From: Sipunculus nudus
Lineage: Eukaryota; Annelida; Sipuncula; Golfingiida; Sipunculidae
Direction: 5' to 3'
Length of the DNA stretch: 64,000 nt
NCBI GenBank assembly: GCA_026874595.1
Contig: CM049306.1
Coordinates: 87,743,142 to 87,807,141, forward strand
The notes beneath the pieces were generated by a model. It had not been told where the DNA came from. It saw only the letters and a program-made list of their open reading frames with translations, and searched no databases. The position numbers and the translations under genes are program-made. Within the stretch, counting starts at the first letter, position 1; the number at the start of each line of letters is the position of its first letter. Shown one piece after another: positions 26,777 to 53,021 of the stretch.

Positions 26777-29700
26777 CGTTCATTGTTCCTGGGGTATATT
26801 CATGAGCTTAACGCCTAAAAAGGCTCAAGTCATTATGCATATTTATCATCTTAAAATTAATATAAGATTATCCTGAAAGTGATATATCAGATTATTTATA
26901 AAATACAATTCCATATACATGGATTTACCACATATATACATACACGCGGCTTCATGGATAATGGAGTATTCCCGCAATGTAAGTTCCTGTAATAAACCAT
27001 ATATGTGTGAATATTTTGGTACATTCTATATTGTCATTGTATGAGTATTTTCTCTCTTGGCTAGATTTCATTTTCACAGGCGCAAAGTTTATGTATAGGA
27101 TCCATAGCGGATATATGAGGAATTTCACATTACGTATCAAAATTGTGAACATTATGTGGCCGAGTATCCAGTTGTTAGGATGGCTGATTGGTTAATGATA
27201 TTTAGTAAAAAGTCCGAAAGAGGTGATCTTATCAGAATTTTACAAGGAAACTCACTCTAAGTACGTGTATTTCTAACTATAGATATTTCACAAAGGAATA
27301 TACATTGTAGTTCAATGGTGGAATATTAATTTTGCATTCTGCTCCGAAACTGGTATGGCTTATATCGAAAAATAAACTGATGCGGCAGCAACTGATACGA
27401 TTGGCTTAATTTGTCTTTAAAGATATTTAAATGAGTTCTTTCAAAGGCGTTGTGTCCGTGACCCTTGACCTGAGCACAGAATTAACAGGCAAGGAACCTC
27501 TGAACGATGAAAGGTGTGGCATTAAAAGTTTGGTCGGTACTTCAAAACATACAGAGTTCACAAATATCCTTAATTTCCAATGAATGGGTCTGTGTCGGAA
27601 CAGATTAAGAAGTACAAGAAAAGGCTATTCAAGATATTTTGTCAACCCAATTTTATGAAAAGTTGATCATGCCTTACTTGAGACCCCTGGCCGTTTGTAT
27701 TTTATATATTATTTCTGGAGTGCTCAAATACACCCTTTTCTTCGCACAATCTATGTCATAGTGGCCTCAATTCAGGTTTCCAAGGAGATCGTTTTTATAA
27801 TCTCTTATATAATGCTCAGTTTCATAATCCTCACCCCTTTTTCGCTCACGATATGTGCCATACTAACGAACAGCTGGACACACAGACGACAAACAAATAA
27901 AATATAAATAATAAATGCCATTTTTTTTCGTTTATGACCTATTACAAATTCTCAATATAAATTGTTGATACTGCCGTCTGGGTTATTTTTCTTGGTTTTT
28001 CATGTATTTAACTGTACCTCATCTTTGAAGTAGACGAAGATAAGTAATATTACGGATTTGAATACACTTTAACATTTGTCTATTTAAATACCTAAATTAT
28101 TCTATTTAAATTATGCCACTAATCTTCATCTTACAAAAAATTGCTGTCTGATTAATGAGGAAGTGATACTATGCATTCTTCAATGATAAACCCTGGGAGG
28201 GAAGTCGTGAGCCCGTTTTATATCCACCGTAACTTATCGCTCGTCAGTAGTTGATAGCAGGAGATAGACGAGAGAGCTCTAGAATAATGACATCTTGGGT
28301 CGGTACTTAAGTGCCTATCCCCGACCATGCAGTTTCTTATCAGTACATCCGTCTTATCAGGCTTTGTTTAATATTATCAGCGGACAAGATAGTTTGAGAG
28401 ATATCGGCCTTTTTAGCACGATGGCAGAGGGCGGCACGTGCAGGTTCATCTACTATATCTGCTTAATGGTTAAAGATATGAGTTGTTGCATGATATCATG
28501 TAGGTTATCATTAACATTTAAAAGATCTCGAATCGGTGATGTAATAGCTGTCTTCAGTAATTCAGGTATTTTTATTAGGTGTCGGCATTAGCTGAGTGGA
28601 GATCTGAGGTATACGTTATGAGCTTCTGTGATTCCTGTTTTAAATGTAGCAATTTTATTGGTAATGTTCCATACCTATATATATATCAACATTGCGAACT
28701 ACAGTACTGTACCAGCTCAACACCAGAACCAACTGCAATGTTCTCAAAACCAGTAAATTGCCATGAAATATGACGGGATCGTTTTGCATTAATTTTAGCT
28801 ACGTACCTGCGTCATCACTAAAATTTCATTTTGGCTATATTATATAGGCATTAAAACGCTAAAACAATATCGTATTATGCCAGAAGATAGATCATCAGAG
28901 CGTTAACCAGGGGCGTATTCATAGGGGGACGCAAAGGGGCGCCCCCCCCCCCCCCCCCCTTTAATTCTGCTAACACTTATGCCAGTCTGGCAAGTGTTAT
29001 GTTTGTTACCTCACATTTATTTTATGTTCGATTATTTAAGTATACACACACTTAGATTAAATATGGCGTATAAGTAAATAAATATTTTTATGTTTCTCTA
29101 TGCACGAGTGTGGTAATGTTAGTCATTATGGAAAGAAGAACAAAAGCTTAGCAAGATACTGTCTGTAATGTAAAAAATAGATATATATCTGATACAATAA
29201 TGCATATTTATTATCTGCTCTAAAGGTTCCTATTGGCCTCAAGAGAAACTATTTTGTTGTAATTGTTGAAATTTTGTGAAGAAAGAACAAAAGCTTATAG
29301 CAAGACATTGTCTGTAATGTAAATGTAAGGAGTCACAGACTTTGAAAATCTTTAAAATAGATCTAAACAGTGAAAGGATTATATACTTACACAATGCCCT
29401 CATGTTTTTACTATTTGTCTTTTCTATTTTGTTTGTGTGCAGAAGTGAAGTCTCCAAACCCTATGATTGTTCTTTTATATCATGGAGGATGGCCAAAAAA
29501 CTGTTAAACAAACCATGCAAGCTTTTTGTACTTTCACTAGATGCTTGCTATGCCGCATTTTTTAAAATTTATCCTAGAATACACCAAGAGACTATAGAAA
29601 AGTTTCCGGTTTTTTATTCTATGGTAATTTAAATCACCTCTAAATACACAGCTACTGTCACTGGAGCTGATAGGCTGAAAATGGCATTCAATATAACAGT

Positions 29701-30269
29701 CAATGAGTATTTTTCACTCCTAACATTTTTGTGTTTATGTACTTTAATTACCTCAGGTCGGACTATCTTTATTACTTATTAACTCCAACTGGCTCAAGTT
29801 CGAACTGAATCGCTGCAAAAATTATTTATCTACGAAAGACCTATATATCGAATTCATTATCAGAAGCTACATATGAAAAACAGATGCAGTCACCTTTGAC
29901 AGATTCAGTGACATATAATAGTTTATCCATTTTAGTTCTTTTACATGTGTGCTGATCATCTTCTACTTAAAAATTACAATTAAGTTATAACACTACACAT
30001 ATTGATGCATGTATTTTTCTGTTGTTCAAATAATGCATTATATATAGATCAGGGCCCAACGGTTAACATAATTTACAACTTGAATTTGATACCTTACAAA
30101 ATTACTGAAAATATTCAATTAAATATTGCACGAACTAACAATATTTGATATGTTTAGTAGGAGACAAATTTACAGCCACGCAGTTTGTTCAAACAAGTTT
30201 GAATATTCTTGCTTCCTTCTAATTGAGGTTTGTGGAACATCAATATAATCTGAATAAAATGATTTATTA

Positions 30270-30271
<2 letters not shown>

Positions 30272-30330
<59 letters not shown>
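30272..30330. repeat. (AT)n microsatellite next to a transposon end
   Basis: About 58 bases of pure alternating TA. It is followed by GACATGGCTAAAAGATG and a GC-rich remnant ending at 30415. Confidence 0.9.
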
Positions 30331-30333
<3 letters not shown>

Positions 30334-30399
30334 CATGGCTAAAAGATGCAGACCAGCCCCCTTCCCGACTTAAGGGCTGCGCCCCTTCTATTTTGATAT

Positions 30400-30415
30400 C
30401 CTGGATACGCCACTG
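30400..30415. repeat. hAT-like terminal motif
   Basis: Reverse complement reads CAGTGGCGTATCCAGG, close to the CAGTGGCGGATCCAGG terminus seen in many animal hAT/MITE families (recall). Only one end is convincing, so this is a fragment. Confidence 0.4.
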
Positions 30416-30642
30416 CAAACTATTAGAAACCTATTGCTTGAAATACCCCTACAAGTTGGGAGGGCAGTTTGAGCATGCATTCACGTTACACGTACATTTA
30501 TCGGTTACGTATAAGCATGATTCGAAATACCTACTTTGCATCAAAGACGCAATCACGATGGGGGATTTTGATTGCACAAGTTTGAACGAAAAACCCAGTT
30601 ATCTAACACTGACTTAACAATGAAACATACTAGTGCAAATAC

Positions 30643-31475
30643 AAACTAGAATACGGGTAATCGACAAGCGACTACATGTATCCGCCAAAATCTGAGCAGG
30701 CAGGAGATGTGAGGCATGGATTGAGTGGCAAGGGGAAATATAGTTAGAGGTGTTACATATTAGCACGGACGTCTGCCATGTAAACATGACTGTAGGTGGC
30801 GCAAAATTCAGAAAGTTATCCAAGTTGTATACAAATGCAAAATTTAGGCAGATAAGTGAAACCACTGCCGAGATATGAGTGATTTTATCCCACGGCAGAC
30901 AAACAGACGGAAGCTGTGCAAAATTGGTTGCAGGTGGTCCCTCTATGTGAGATCTATACACATGGAAAATTTCAGGAGGATACGTCAAACCAGTCCTGAG
31001 ATATAAGGCTTGATGTCTGCAGCCTGAACGTGAATATAGGTGGCGCCACCTGTAATTAAATCAAGAAAGCTATCCAGGATGTATACGCAGTTGAATTAGT
31101 CAAACCACTGCAGAGATATAACTGATTTTAACCAAAGACAGACAAACAGATGGGCGCTGTGCAAAAATGGTAGCAGGTGGCGCCACCATTTTTGTGTATG
31201 TTATAAAGCTATCCATTTATAAAGCTATACATTTGTACAAAAAAAATTTCCTGATTGGTCAAACGAGTCCGAAGATATGTGGGTTAATGTGTCAAAATAG
31301 ACGCACAGATTGACGCACTGGAGAGAGGCCAGAGGCCAACGCCGAATGGTTAAGTTTCAGACAAATTGGTCCAGTAGTCTCAGAGGAGTTCTCCGGAAAC
31401 GAATACGGCGGCGGCGGAGGCGGAACCCGGTCAAAAACATAGTATCCGCAAAACTTTGTTTTGGCGGATACAATT
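30643..31475 (+). mobile_element. Helentron-like tandem-cored element, copy 2
   Basis: Starts AACTAGAATACGGGTAATCG, the same start as 6493, with the GACAAGCGAC hairpin loop and TGTATCCGCC. It ends with CATAGTATCCGCAAAACTTT and GGCGGATACAATT. It is shorter than copy 1, with two exact GGTGGCGCCACC palindromes (31039, 31176). Two copies sharing both ends but differing in unit number define the element limits. Confidence 0.65.
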
Positions 31476-32734
31476 AAACAATTACCCAATATGGGTGGCT
31501 GCCATATTTGTCGCAAAGTAGGCCGGCACAACTTAATAAAGTTTTACTGGCACCAGCAAGAGAGAGAACCGAAAGAGGCAAATTACTAATAGGTATTCAC
31601 AGCATGCAGTGGGGTTACTCATGGTTTGCATCTGTATAGCAGTTCTTGGACATTAAACCTGTAAAGCTGTTGCTGAGAGCTACACCTCTTCCTGGGATAC
31701 TTTGTTATTAAAAACTGAATTAAATATATAACTTAAATAAAAAGCCAGGTCATACACTAATACATAATTAAATATTTCATATTATGAACGAGGCAAATGT
31801 ATATTTTTCTGTGTTCGGATTTTGTAAGACGTAACGGTCTTAAAATGTTACCATGCATGAGAGAACTACAAGCATATCTTCACGGAAGACATTCCACTAT
31901 GTTCAATAAAAGAACACATGTACATGCATGATATAACCGTCGGTCCACCCAAAGTTGGTCTAATTAGACAGCTGGTTTTATTAGACAGGTAAGTTATAAA
32001 CAATAGGAATGCTTTTGATTCCCTCAAGGGTGGTCTTAATAGATAAGTGGTCTTACTAGGCAGGTGGTCTTTCAGACAAGTTCTCTGTATTTGTTATATT
32101 CAATATGCTTTAATAACATTCGTAGAAGCCATGATCATGAAGTTCTTTTTAGTAAAGAAACAGAGCACAAATGTGTCAAAGGTTTTTAAGGGGAGGCTAC
32201 AAACCCAATTAGCCCCTGGATTCGGCCTAGACACTTGCATCAAGTTTGAAAATAAATCAACCCAACTTACACCAATCTCATTCGCCCCGTCCCAAGTACT
32301 GGCAAACTATGAATGAAAAAAATGTAAAGTTATTGTTTTCTGACTTTCTGAGGGGAAAACAGAAATATCATTTTGACTCAAAGAAAGTCCAGCAAAGTCA
32401 CCATATGCGCAAGCGGTGCCACCTACAGGTAACATTAACATTTTAGAAACATGATCTAGAGACAATTTGGCATTACACTTTAAATTTTAAACACCTGAAA
32501 TCGCAGAATGTTGTAATCGGTAAAATTGATAGTGGCATGAGAATTTTATTTGAAAACAATTAAACTTATAACGTGCTAATCTAATTTCTCTTGCTGTAAG
32601 AAACGGTTTATAATTATAGGAAAGCTGAAGTTTAAATGTTTTCATGCTGAAAAATAAGATTTTGACTTGAAGAGAAAGGTGAACAACAGTGGCGCCACTT
32701 GCATTTTAAAAGTGTCTGGCACTTGATCAATATA
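31476..32734. other. Intergenic stretch
   Basis: No gene recognised. Around 31940-32090 there is a short repeat made of GTGGTCTTA.TAGACAGGT-like phrases in both orientations, perhaps another MITE. Confidence 0.45.
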
Positions 32735-32948
32735 TCTAGAAACAAGGCCTACAGCCCTAATGCGAACCTGTGCAATAGGATTACACCAGGTATAAGAACA
32801 TGTGTAACATGTATATGAACAATGCAAGTTCTAAACACCTTGAACAAGAAACAATTACACCAACATCACTGCTGAAATTCTGGCATGGATGCACACAACA
32901 CAAAAATGATTGTTGCTGGCACCACCAGTCTTGTATACAACGAAGAGA

Positions 32949-34195
32949 TACTGTGGTTGCCTTTATCCCGGCGGGGCTGAATTTTCGCGGTTTTTATATT
33001 TTTAAAACTATCACGGGGTTCCTTTTTCGCGCTCTAGCTATGATTGGTCTAGTGGTATATTTTATTATCAAAAATAATTTCATTAACCGGTGATTTTACT
33101 ATTATATAGCTCGACTATTTCTCTGTCCGGATATTGCATGTTCGAACATTATCAGACGGCTGAGCCGACGCCTGCGGGAAGCATTGACCCCGTTGGCTGT
33201 AATTAGTTCAGGGCCGAGGCTCATTAAAACAACTCAAATGGTATTAGGTGTGTCGAGAAACCAACCTGTAACTACAAAACCGTATATTAAGTTTGTTTAG
33301 GGAAACTGTCTTGATAAGGGTATCTTACTACTGTTAATTAAAAGTCGAGTCGTAATCACCTGCTCAACCAACAAGGGACGCCTGTAGGTAGCCCCCTTGT
33401 TTCAGTGTCAAAGGCAGGGATGTGCCCAGAATAATCTGAGCGCCGTTAATGTTGCTAATTAATTCCATATAGGTGGAAGAAGGAAACGTATACAGTTTCT
33501 CACAGTTAAAATCTGAAGCAAAACATAATATTCCACTGTTTTACGGCACTTTGGCCCCAAAATTAACTGTGACCTTTCAAATACATTAAAAATTCACGTC
33601 ATCACTAGCCAATCATACATCGTTTGGTGCGTCATGATTTCACAGAATTAGTCCTTTATACAGTTACAAGGTGGTGCAACCCTAGCGGCTACGTTCACTA
33701 CTTTAGTGGCAAATTTTATTTATTAACATGACTAAATGGGGCACAATGTGAAAGAGTACCTTCTACTCAATATTCATTTTACGCGGCACTAGATGTCATC
33801 TATCTTGGCACACATACACGTAATTTTTAAATATTACTGCCTAGCGGGCATTGACACTTTCCAGTAATGTACCGGGGGACAGGAAAAACTGCCGGGTGCG
33901 TCCGCCGGCGTTAGCACGCACCTGCAAAGGTTCCCGGTTTTTGCATCTAAGCCAACCGACATTATTTTAAATGGGCCCTGTCATTCTCCCTGAATCATTT
34001 AACGTATATGCACCAGGCTCGATGGACATCACACGTAGTAGACCCTACACACGTAGCTGAGGATAAATCTCAACTGTCGCAAACTATCGGCAGCTACTGA
34101 AATTAATGATCATGGTCTGGTATATATGCATTCAAAACTGCGACCGCGAATATCGCGAATTTGAAACCACCTCAAATAAGAAGACAACCACAGTA
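32949..34195. mobile_element. Non-autonomous DNA transposon with 11-base perfect inverted ends
   Basis: Left end TACTGTGGTTGCC, right end reverse complement TACTGTGGTTGTC. Similarity extends loosely to the TTCGCGG motifs about 40-50 bases in on both sides. It interrupts a repeat unit that is continuous elsewhere, which supports insertion. The flanking TA may be the target duplication. No transposase frame was seen in the 1.25 kb. Confidence 0.5.
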
Positions 34196-36261
34196 TATAC
34201 ATATGCCTAATGTCAGACCGATATGTCTAACCCTTCCTGTGAAATAAGCAGGAACATACACTGTGCAAAGATTATTGTAGGTGGCGCCACAAGTCTTGAC
34301 ATGATAAAGCTACCCGATATGTATAAATATGCCCAATTGTAGGCTGATGTATCAAATTCCTCTTGAGAAATAAGCAGGCCATACACTGCAAAAGTCAATG
34401 TAGGTGGCACCACCTGTCTTCAACTTTTGTAAATGAGAATACCATCAAAACGCATAGACAGGTAAAAATATCAGGCCAAAACATCAATCTTCAAGTTCCC
34501 TTGAGTTTGATGCACTGGGTGAAGAGGCTTAGGTGAGTAAGGCAGTTGCCCCCGAGTGAACTGTGACAAATTGCTGCCTCAAGCTACTGCACTGAGTGAA
34601 CTCTTGACCTACACCTGGCTAAACTGAGTGAACTTTTGACCTGTACCTGACTGCACTGAGTGAACCTTGACCTGTTGCATAATATGACACAGTTGGCAGT
34701 CTGCCAAAGCTATAAATAGATCCAGGCTGAACTTTGGTACCAAATCTGATGCAGTGAGCAGTCTACCATAGCTATAAATAGAATACAGCTAATGCACTGA
34801 GTGAACTCTTGACCTATACCTGGCTGCACTTCCTATCCTGGCACTGTCCCAAAACTATTTATACAGCTGCCATCATCTTGGCTAATGGCCAACATCAAGG
34901 CACTGGCAATCTGCAAATGGTAAACCAAGTGCTGCCATCTGTGCACAAAAGTGGTCCCTACTTGAAATAACTGAAATAATTTTCCCAATAAAAAATGCTT
35001 TTCAGCATAAAAAAGAAATCAGGAATATATGTAAAATTTTTACAGATGCATACTGAATGCAAAATTATAATACAGATAATTTCATTGATGGCAAATTCTT
35101 GAATTAAGTTGAGTAGGGATACCAATAATTTATAATTCATGTACAATTGTCTTTATATAGCCACAGAGAGCAGAAAATCCATGATTGTAACATTGCCTGG
35201 TGTGATGAATAACTTAAATCATAAATCTAATATTTTAAAAGCTTTTAAAAAACATTCTTGTCAAGATTAACCAAAGATAACCTGAAATCTAAATGTCTAG
35301 TGGCATGATGTAATAGATGCTGATACAGTGGTGCCAGGCTAGATGTAACAGCATCACACAGCTAACATATATGGTGATATGACTCAATTCAATCTCCATA
35401 ATTCAGCCAAAAATCACTCATGTGGAACCATTAAAGACAATTATTATAAGAATTATTATGGGGATTATTCTTGTAAAATATTTAACAAGCTGGCTTCAAT
35501 GGCGTCAGCCGAAAACGTTTCGCAGGTTTATAACTCATATAGGAAGATACTATACAGCATACTGGCTAAGTTCAGCTTCCTATAACTCAGCCAAAAAGCA
35601 CTGAACCAAAACCATTTGAACAAACTTGAATTATCAACATCTGAGGATAATTAATGTCTGAGATTTAAGAATTTGACCCATTGGTTTTTGAGAAGAAAAT
35701 CTTTGTAGCCACTGAGCTAAAATGGGCTGTTATGGTTATGACTAAATTCAGCTTCCCAAAACCAAGCCAAAAGTCACTGAACAGAGACCGTTTGAACAAA
35801 CTTCAGAAAGCACTACCCTAGGATCATTTCTGTCTGATATTAAACATTTTGGCTATATGGTTTCAAAGAAGAAGTTTTTTGTAGCCCTCAGTGTGATACA
35901 GGCACTGATGACCCCCGTACGAAAAAGGCCGATGCAGGTGGAAATTTGAATATGCTTTTTTGGACAGATGACAAAGTTCAACCTTCTGTAACTCGGCAAA
36001 AAAACCGAACCGGGATTATTCGAACAAACTTGAGAGAGATTGTTCAATGGATCATTTCTATGAAATATTGGACAATTTGGCTGGACAGTTTCGGAGAAGA
36101 GGATTTTTAAAGCTTTTTTTTTTTTTTGCTTTTTCCCTATAAAATCTAAGAAAATGCAGTTAGGAAAAAATAAACAAAATCCCATAGAGTTTTTCAGATG
36201 ACTGATTATTTGCAAAAAATTGGTGATGCCAGCTCCTGCCGCTTTCGAGATAGCTATAGTT

Positions 36262-36330
36262 AACGTACTGACGACGCACGACGTACGACGCACGACGTAC
36301 GACGTACGACGCACGACGGACGCCGCCGCA
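36262..36330. repeat. CG-rich ACGACGTACGACGC array
   Basis: Short alternating ACGACGTACG/ACGACGCACG words at the end of composite repeat copy B, in place of the GACGGACG tail of copy A. It is unusually CpG-dense for its surroundings. Confidence 0.6.
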
Positions 36331-36350
36331 CCATCGCATAAGCCAAAGAC

Positions 36351-37312
36351 CGCTAAAAATGGTGATGATGTCAAAGGTGATGTTTTCATATTGGATCAGA
36401 TTTCGTACGCGGCATGCAAACGCATAATATTAAATCAATGTGATAAGCAAACGTTTAGTGTACCATGGAAAGGCCATTTTGAAAATACTTTTATAGATTT
36501 TTAATACTACTTCACTTTCCCATGCTCTAAGAATTGCCAATATTTTAAATGCTTTCATTCACTTATCTGGATAGAGAAACAAGGGACCCATGGGTCATGT
36601 CACTCAGCTGAATTTAGGAAAATTTAACAAATGCAAAATATATTTATTTTTTTTATATACATTTGCGTTTAAAAGCTAAGAGGAAATGGTCCTGCTGATG
36701 ATAATCAAATATTAAATATATATTTGGCAATCTTATAATATGCACTTTTTATGGACTATATCAAAGGTGGAGTCTCATGGTCAAATATTTCTAGAAGTAT
36801 CATTATGTCAGCTATGTGACAGTAACATGTGCATAAAGTAAGCATGGGAATGTATGAATACCTGTTATAATTATAGAATAAGCAGAAAGTGGAGATAAGC
36901 TAAAGTAAATTTATACACATTTAATTTATTGACTGAAAAATATGCTGTTCCATTTTCAAATGAGCATTAACCAAATCTGATTTACTGTGTAAAAAAAAAG
37001 AAAAAGTGTGGCCTGAAACCATTTATATAATGAAATATGGAAAAACAAAGACATGATGTGGCTTAGAGTTATATGAAATTATACATCTGACAAACAAAAA
37101 ATATGTTAATGTTATTAATAAGTCTGGGTGGAGGGAGGAAGGAGGAGAGAGAGAGAGAAAGTGACCGAAAGAGAGAGTGGGGGAGAATTTAATAGTGCTT
37201 ATAGGAAAAAAGTTGATTAATAATTATTATATAACTAATGATTAACAGAGAAGGACAGACAGAGCTGATCACTTTATATCCCATTCTGATGAGGCAAGAA
37301 TATATGTTTCAA
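36351..37312. other. Intergenic stretch, nothing recognised
   Basis: AT-rich, with a GA-rich stretch at 37133-37188. No gene or repeat family identified. Confidence 0.5.
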
Positions 37313-37610
37313 TTAGGCCAAAAAAAAAAAAAATTATGGTTCTCAGGCACCGTCCACGTCAAAATACCCCCCCCCCCCCCCATGTCAAATTTTTTTAATT
37401 TTTCTTTCAAGAGGTAAATAATACATTTTTATAGTGCTTTTACCTGTTTAGCAAAAAAAAAATGTTATTTTTATGCTTTTCCCTGATCATATTACATTTT
37501 TATCGAAACATACAAGAAAAGGTCAAAAATAAAATACCGCCTGCCGGCACTGATTTCTAAAAAAAATTGCCTTAGAACCATATCTTTTTTATTTTTTTTT
37601 ATCTTAGATC
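37313..37610 (-). mobile_element. MITE family M1, copy 1
   Basis: Inverted ends: left TATGGTTCTCAGGCACCG after an A-run, right GGCCTTAGAACCATATC-like. The interior shares GTATGTTTCAATAAAA and the GATCAGGGAAAAGCAT phrase (here reversed) with copies at 38424 and 51048. About 290 bases. Confidence 0.65.
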
Positions 37611-37639
37611 CTAATTTTTTTAAAACACTATTTTTTTCT

Positions 37640-38260
37640 CATAACTCCTCCGTAACCACTGGGCTGAATTTTTTAAAATTCGGAATTAGATCAGGTCACA
37701 TGTGAACTGCTGTGCCCTCATTCTTGGTTGACCTCTTACCTTTCCTCTCTCCAGTGCGTTCATCTGTGCGTCTGTTTTGACACATTAACCCACATATCTT
37801 CAGACTCGTTTGACCCATCAGGAAAAAATTTTGCACAGATGTAGCCCTTGGTTAGCCTTATAACATACATAAAAAATGGTGGCGCCACCTGCAAACATTT
37901 TTGCACAGCGTCCATCTGTTCATCTGCCTTGGGATAATATCTCTGCTGTGAATGGACTTATCCACCTAAAAATTTGCAAGTGTATTCATCCTGGATAGCG
38001 TTCTTGATTTTATGACAGGTGGCGCCACCTATATTCACGTTCAGGCTGCAGACATTCAGGCTTATATCTCAGGACTGGTTTTAGCACAGCTTCCGTCTGT
38101 TTGTCTGTGGTGGGATAAAATCAATCATCTCAGCAGTGGTTTGACTTATCTGCCTAAAATTTTGCATTTGTATACAACTTGGATAACTTTCTGGATTTTG
38201 TGGCAGGTGGCGTCACCTACATACACATTTCGGCTGCAGACGTCCATGCTAAAATGAATC
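37640..38260 (-). mobile_element. Truncated Helentron-like element, family 1, reversed
   Basis: Reverse complement matches the body of 6493-7950: the ACTCCTCCGTAACCACTGGG end segment, GACCTCTTACCTTTCCTCT, and two GGTGGCGCCACC units (37878, 38018). Both hairpin ends are missing. It lies exactly between two M1 MITEs. Confidence 0.6.
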
Positions 38261-38423
38261 TGCCATATTCCATTTGAAAATGCAACACATTTAAAGAGAA
38301 ATGTATAATTAGGCCTACTATAAACCTTTATGGGAGACATTCCTCTCTGTCTGGTTGTACATGTATAACAATTGTTTCGCTTGCAAAAAAAGTGAGGGTG
38401 GGTCAAGACCTAAAAGAATCTGC

Positions 38424-38715
38424 ATAAGGGCAAAAAAAAAGGTATGGTTCTCAGGCATGTTTAATTTCAGAAATCCTTATTTACTTTTTTGTATGTTTCA
38501 ATAAAAGTGTCATATGATCAGGGAAAAGCATGATAATAACATATTTTTTTTTTCTAGATAGGTAAAAGCACTACATACAGAGGAAAACTTATCAAAATTG
38601 TATTATTTTATCTTCTTAAAAGATGAAAATCAAAATAAATTTTTTTTTATGCAGGGGTTCAAAATTGATGCAGGCAGTGCCAGAAAACCATATCTTTTAT
38701 TTTAAACTTATTTAA
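38424..38715 (+). mobile_element. MITE family M1, copy 2
   Basis: Begins AAAGGTATGGTTCTCAGGCA after an A-run and ends GCCAGAAAACCATATCTTTT. The interior GTATGTTTCAATAAAAGTGT is as in the 51048 copy. About 290 bases, same orientation as the 51048 copy. Confidence 0.65.
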
Positions 38716-39270
38716 AGCACCCTATATACATTGTTTTATTATATATTGCTATTATTAAACCAGTGTGAGTACAGGGTATTCAAACAAGTATTAATACTGA
38801 TTTTAAGTGTGTATGGATAGAGAAATGAAGTTTCATCAATCACATTATAAGCTGCATTTTTATCACCATAAAGTATCACAGACAGACACATCTAATTAAA
38901 TGAATAACTCTTTGATAATTAGTATTCTTTATTCCCAAGGTGACATTTAGAAATAAAGTTTGATAACGTATAAAATATAATAAAAATAACATTTTAACAA
39001 GTGACATTTTAAAGTGAAATTTCCATATAAAAAGAGGCAGTTTTATACAGTGAAAAACAGTGAATGGCATTAAACACAAACTATCCTGATGGATGACTTA
39101 AAGTGTCCCCAGAATTACTTTAACAGAATATCAAGGTCTGGCCAGGATATCTGACTCTAAATGGGGTACATCTAAACAGGTGTATTGTTAACAGGTGTCC
39201 GTTAACTTTCAAATCAATACACAAATGATGACAGAACTGCAGTACTTAGTTCTGTGATAAAAATACCCAC

Positions 39271-39276
39271 TTTATT
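39271..39276 (-). terminator. Candidate PACRGL polyadenylation signal
   Basis: Reverse complement reads AATAAA, about 380 bases after the PACRGL stop codon. It is the first clean hexamer noticed; use is unproven. Confidence 0.35.
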
Positions 39277-39491
39277 ACACAAGGACAGATTTGTGAGTTA
39301 TTAGAGAGTAATCTTCAGGAAAAAATCTGAGGTGAAAGGATGTTTCACCCTTTATCAATATTTCTTTTCAGAAAAATAGAATATGGCTGACAAAATATGT
39401 CTCCTCTTACTTCTTGGTCAGAATAATGTACTCAATATTCACTTTCTAATCAGAAATGGTGGTGCATTCTGATATATGTATATGATATCAT

Positions 39492-39495
<4 letters not shown>

Positions 39496-39524
<29 letters not shown>
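39496..39524. repeat. (AT)n microsatellite in the PACRGL 3' untranslated region
   Basis: Pure alternating AT, about 160 bases after the stop codon if the transcript runs to 39271. Confidence 0.85.
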
Positions 39525-39525
<1 letters not shown>

Positions 39526-39654
39526 AATGGATCATGTTATCAACTTCATGCAGATGAATTCTGAGGTGGCCTCCAGGATGGACGGATCACAAATAATCAG
39601 TTATATCTGGGATGAGAACTGATATCCTTGGTCCCTATTTTGTGCTTCCACTTC

Positions 39655-53019
<13,365 letters not shown>

Positions 53020-53021
53020 CT

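Larger units (their letters stand above)
25561..30642. other. Intergenic stretch, no gene recognised
   Basis: Mostly AT-rich unique-looking DNA with (AT)n tracts at 26726-26775 and 30272-30330, a poly-C run near 28943-28959 and single transposon-like ends at 28908 and 30400. Open frames of up to about 98 codons are present, but none shows a domain or splice support. Confidence 0.5.
32735..36350 (+). repeat. Composite interspersed repeat, copy B, interrupted
   Basis: Starts with AACAAGGCCTACAGCCCTAA (32743) as copy C does, then CACCACCAGTCTTGTATACAAC, where it is split by the inserted element at 32949-34195. It continues with diverged GGTGGCGCCAC units, GCACTGAGTGAACTCTTGAC tandem units (34580-34820) and the TTGGTGATGCCAGCTCCTGC units. 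It ends in the ACGACGTACGACGC array at 36262-36330. Confidence 0.55.

Noticed and set aside
28908-30415. A 1.5-kb hAT element bounded by CAGGGGCGTATTC and CAGTGGCGTATCC ends
   Set aside because: The end motifs are similar, but flanking 8-base target duplications do not match and the left end is degraded. Treated as separate fragments.
30154-30418. Open frames with long Tyr-Ile repeats on both strands
   Set aside because: They are translations of an (AT)n microsatellite, not genes. The same applies near 52130-52336.
35853-36389. 178-codon minus-strand open frame
   Set aside because: It lies entirely in composite repeat copy B, has repetitive VVRRTSYVVRRTS from the ACGACGTACG array and no domain. 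A similar frame at 25283-25600 is the same repeat.
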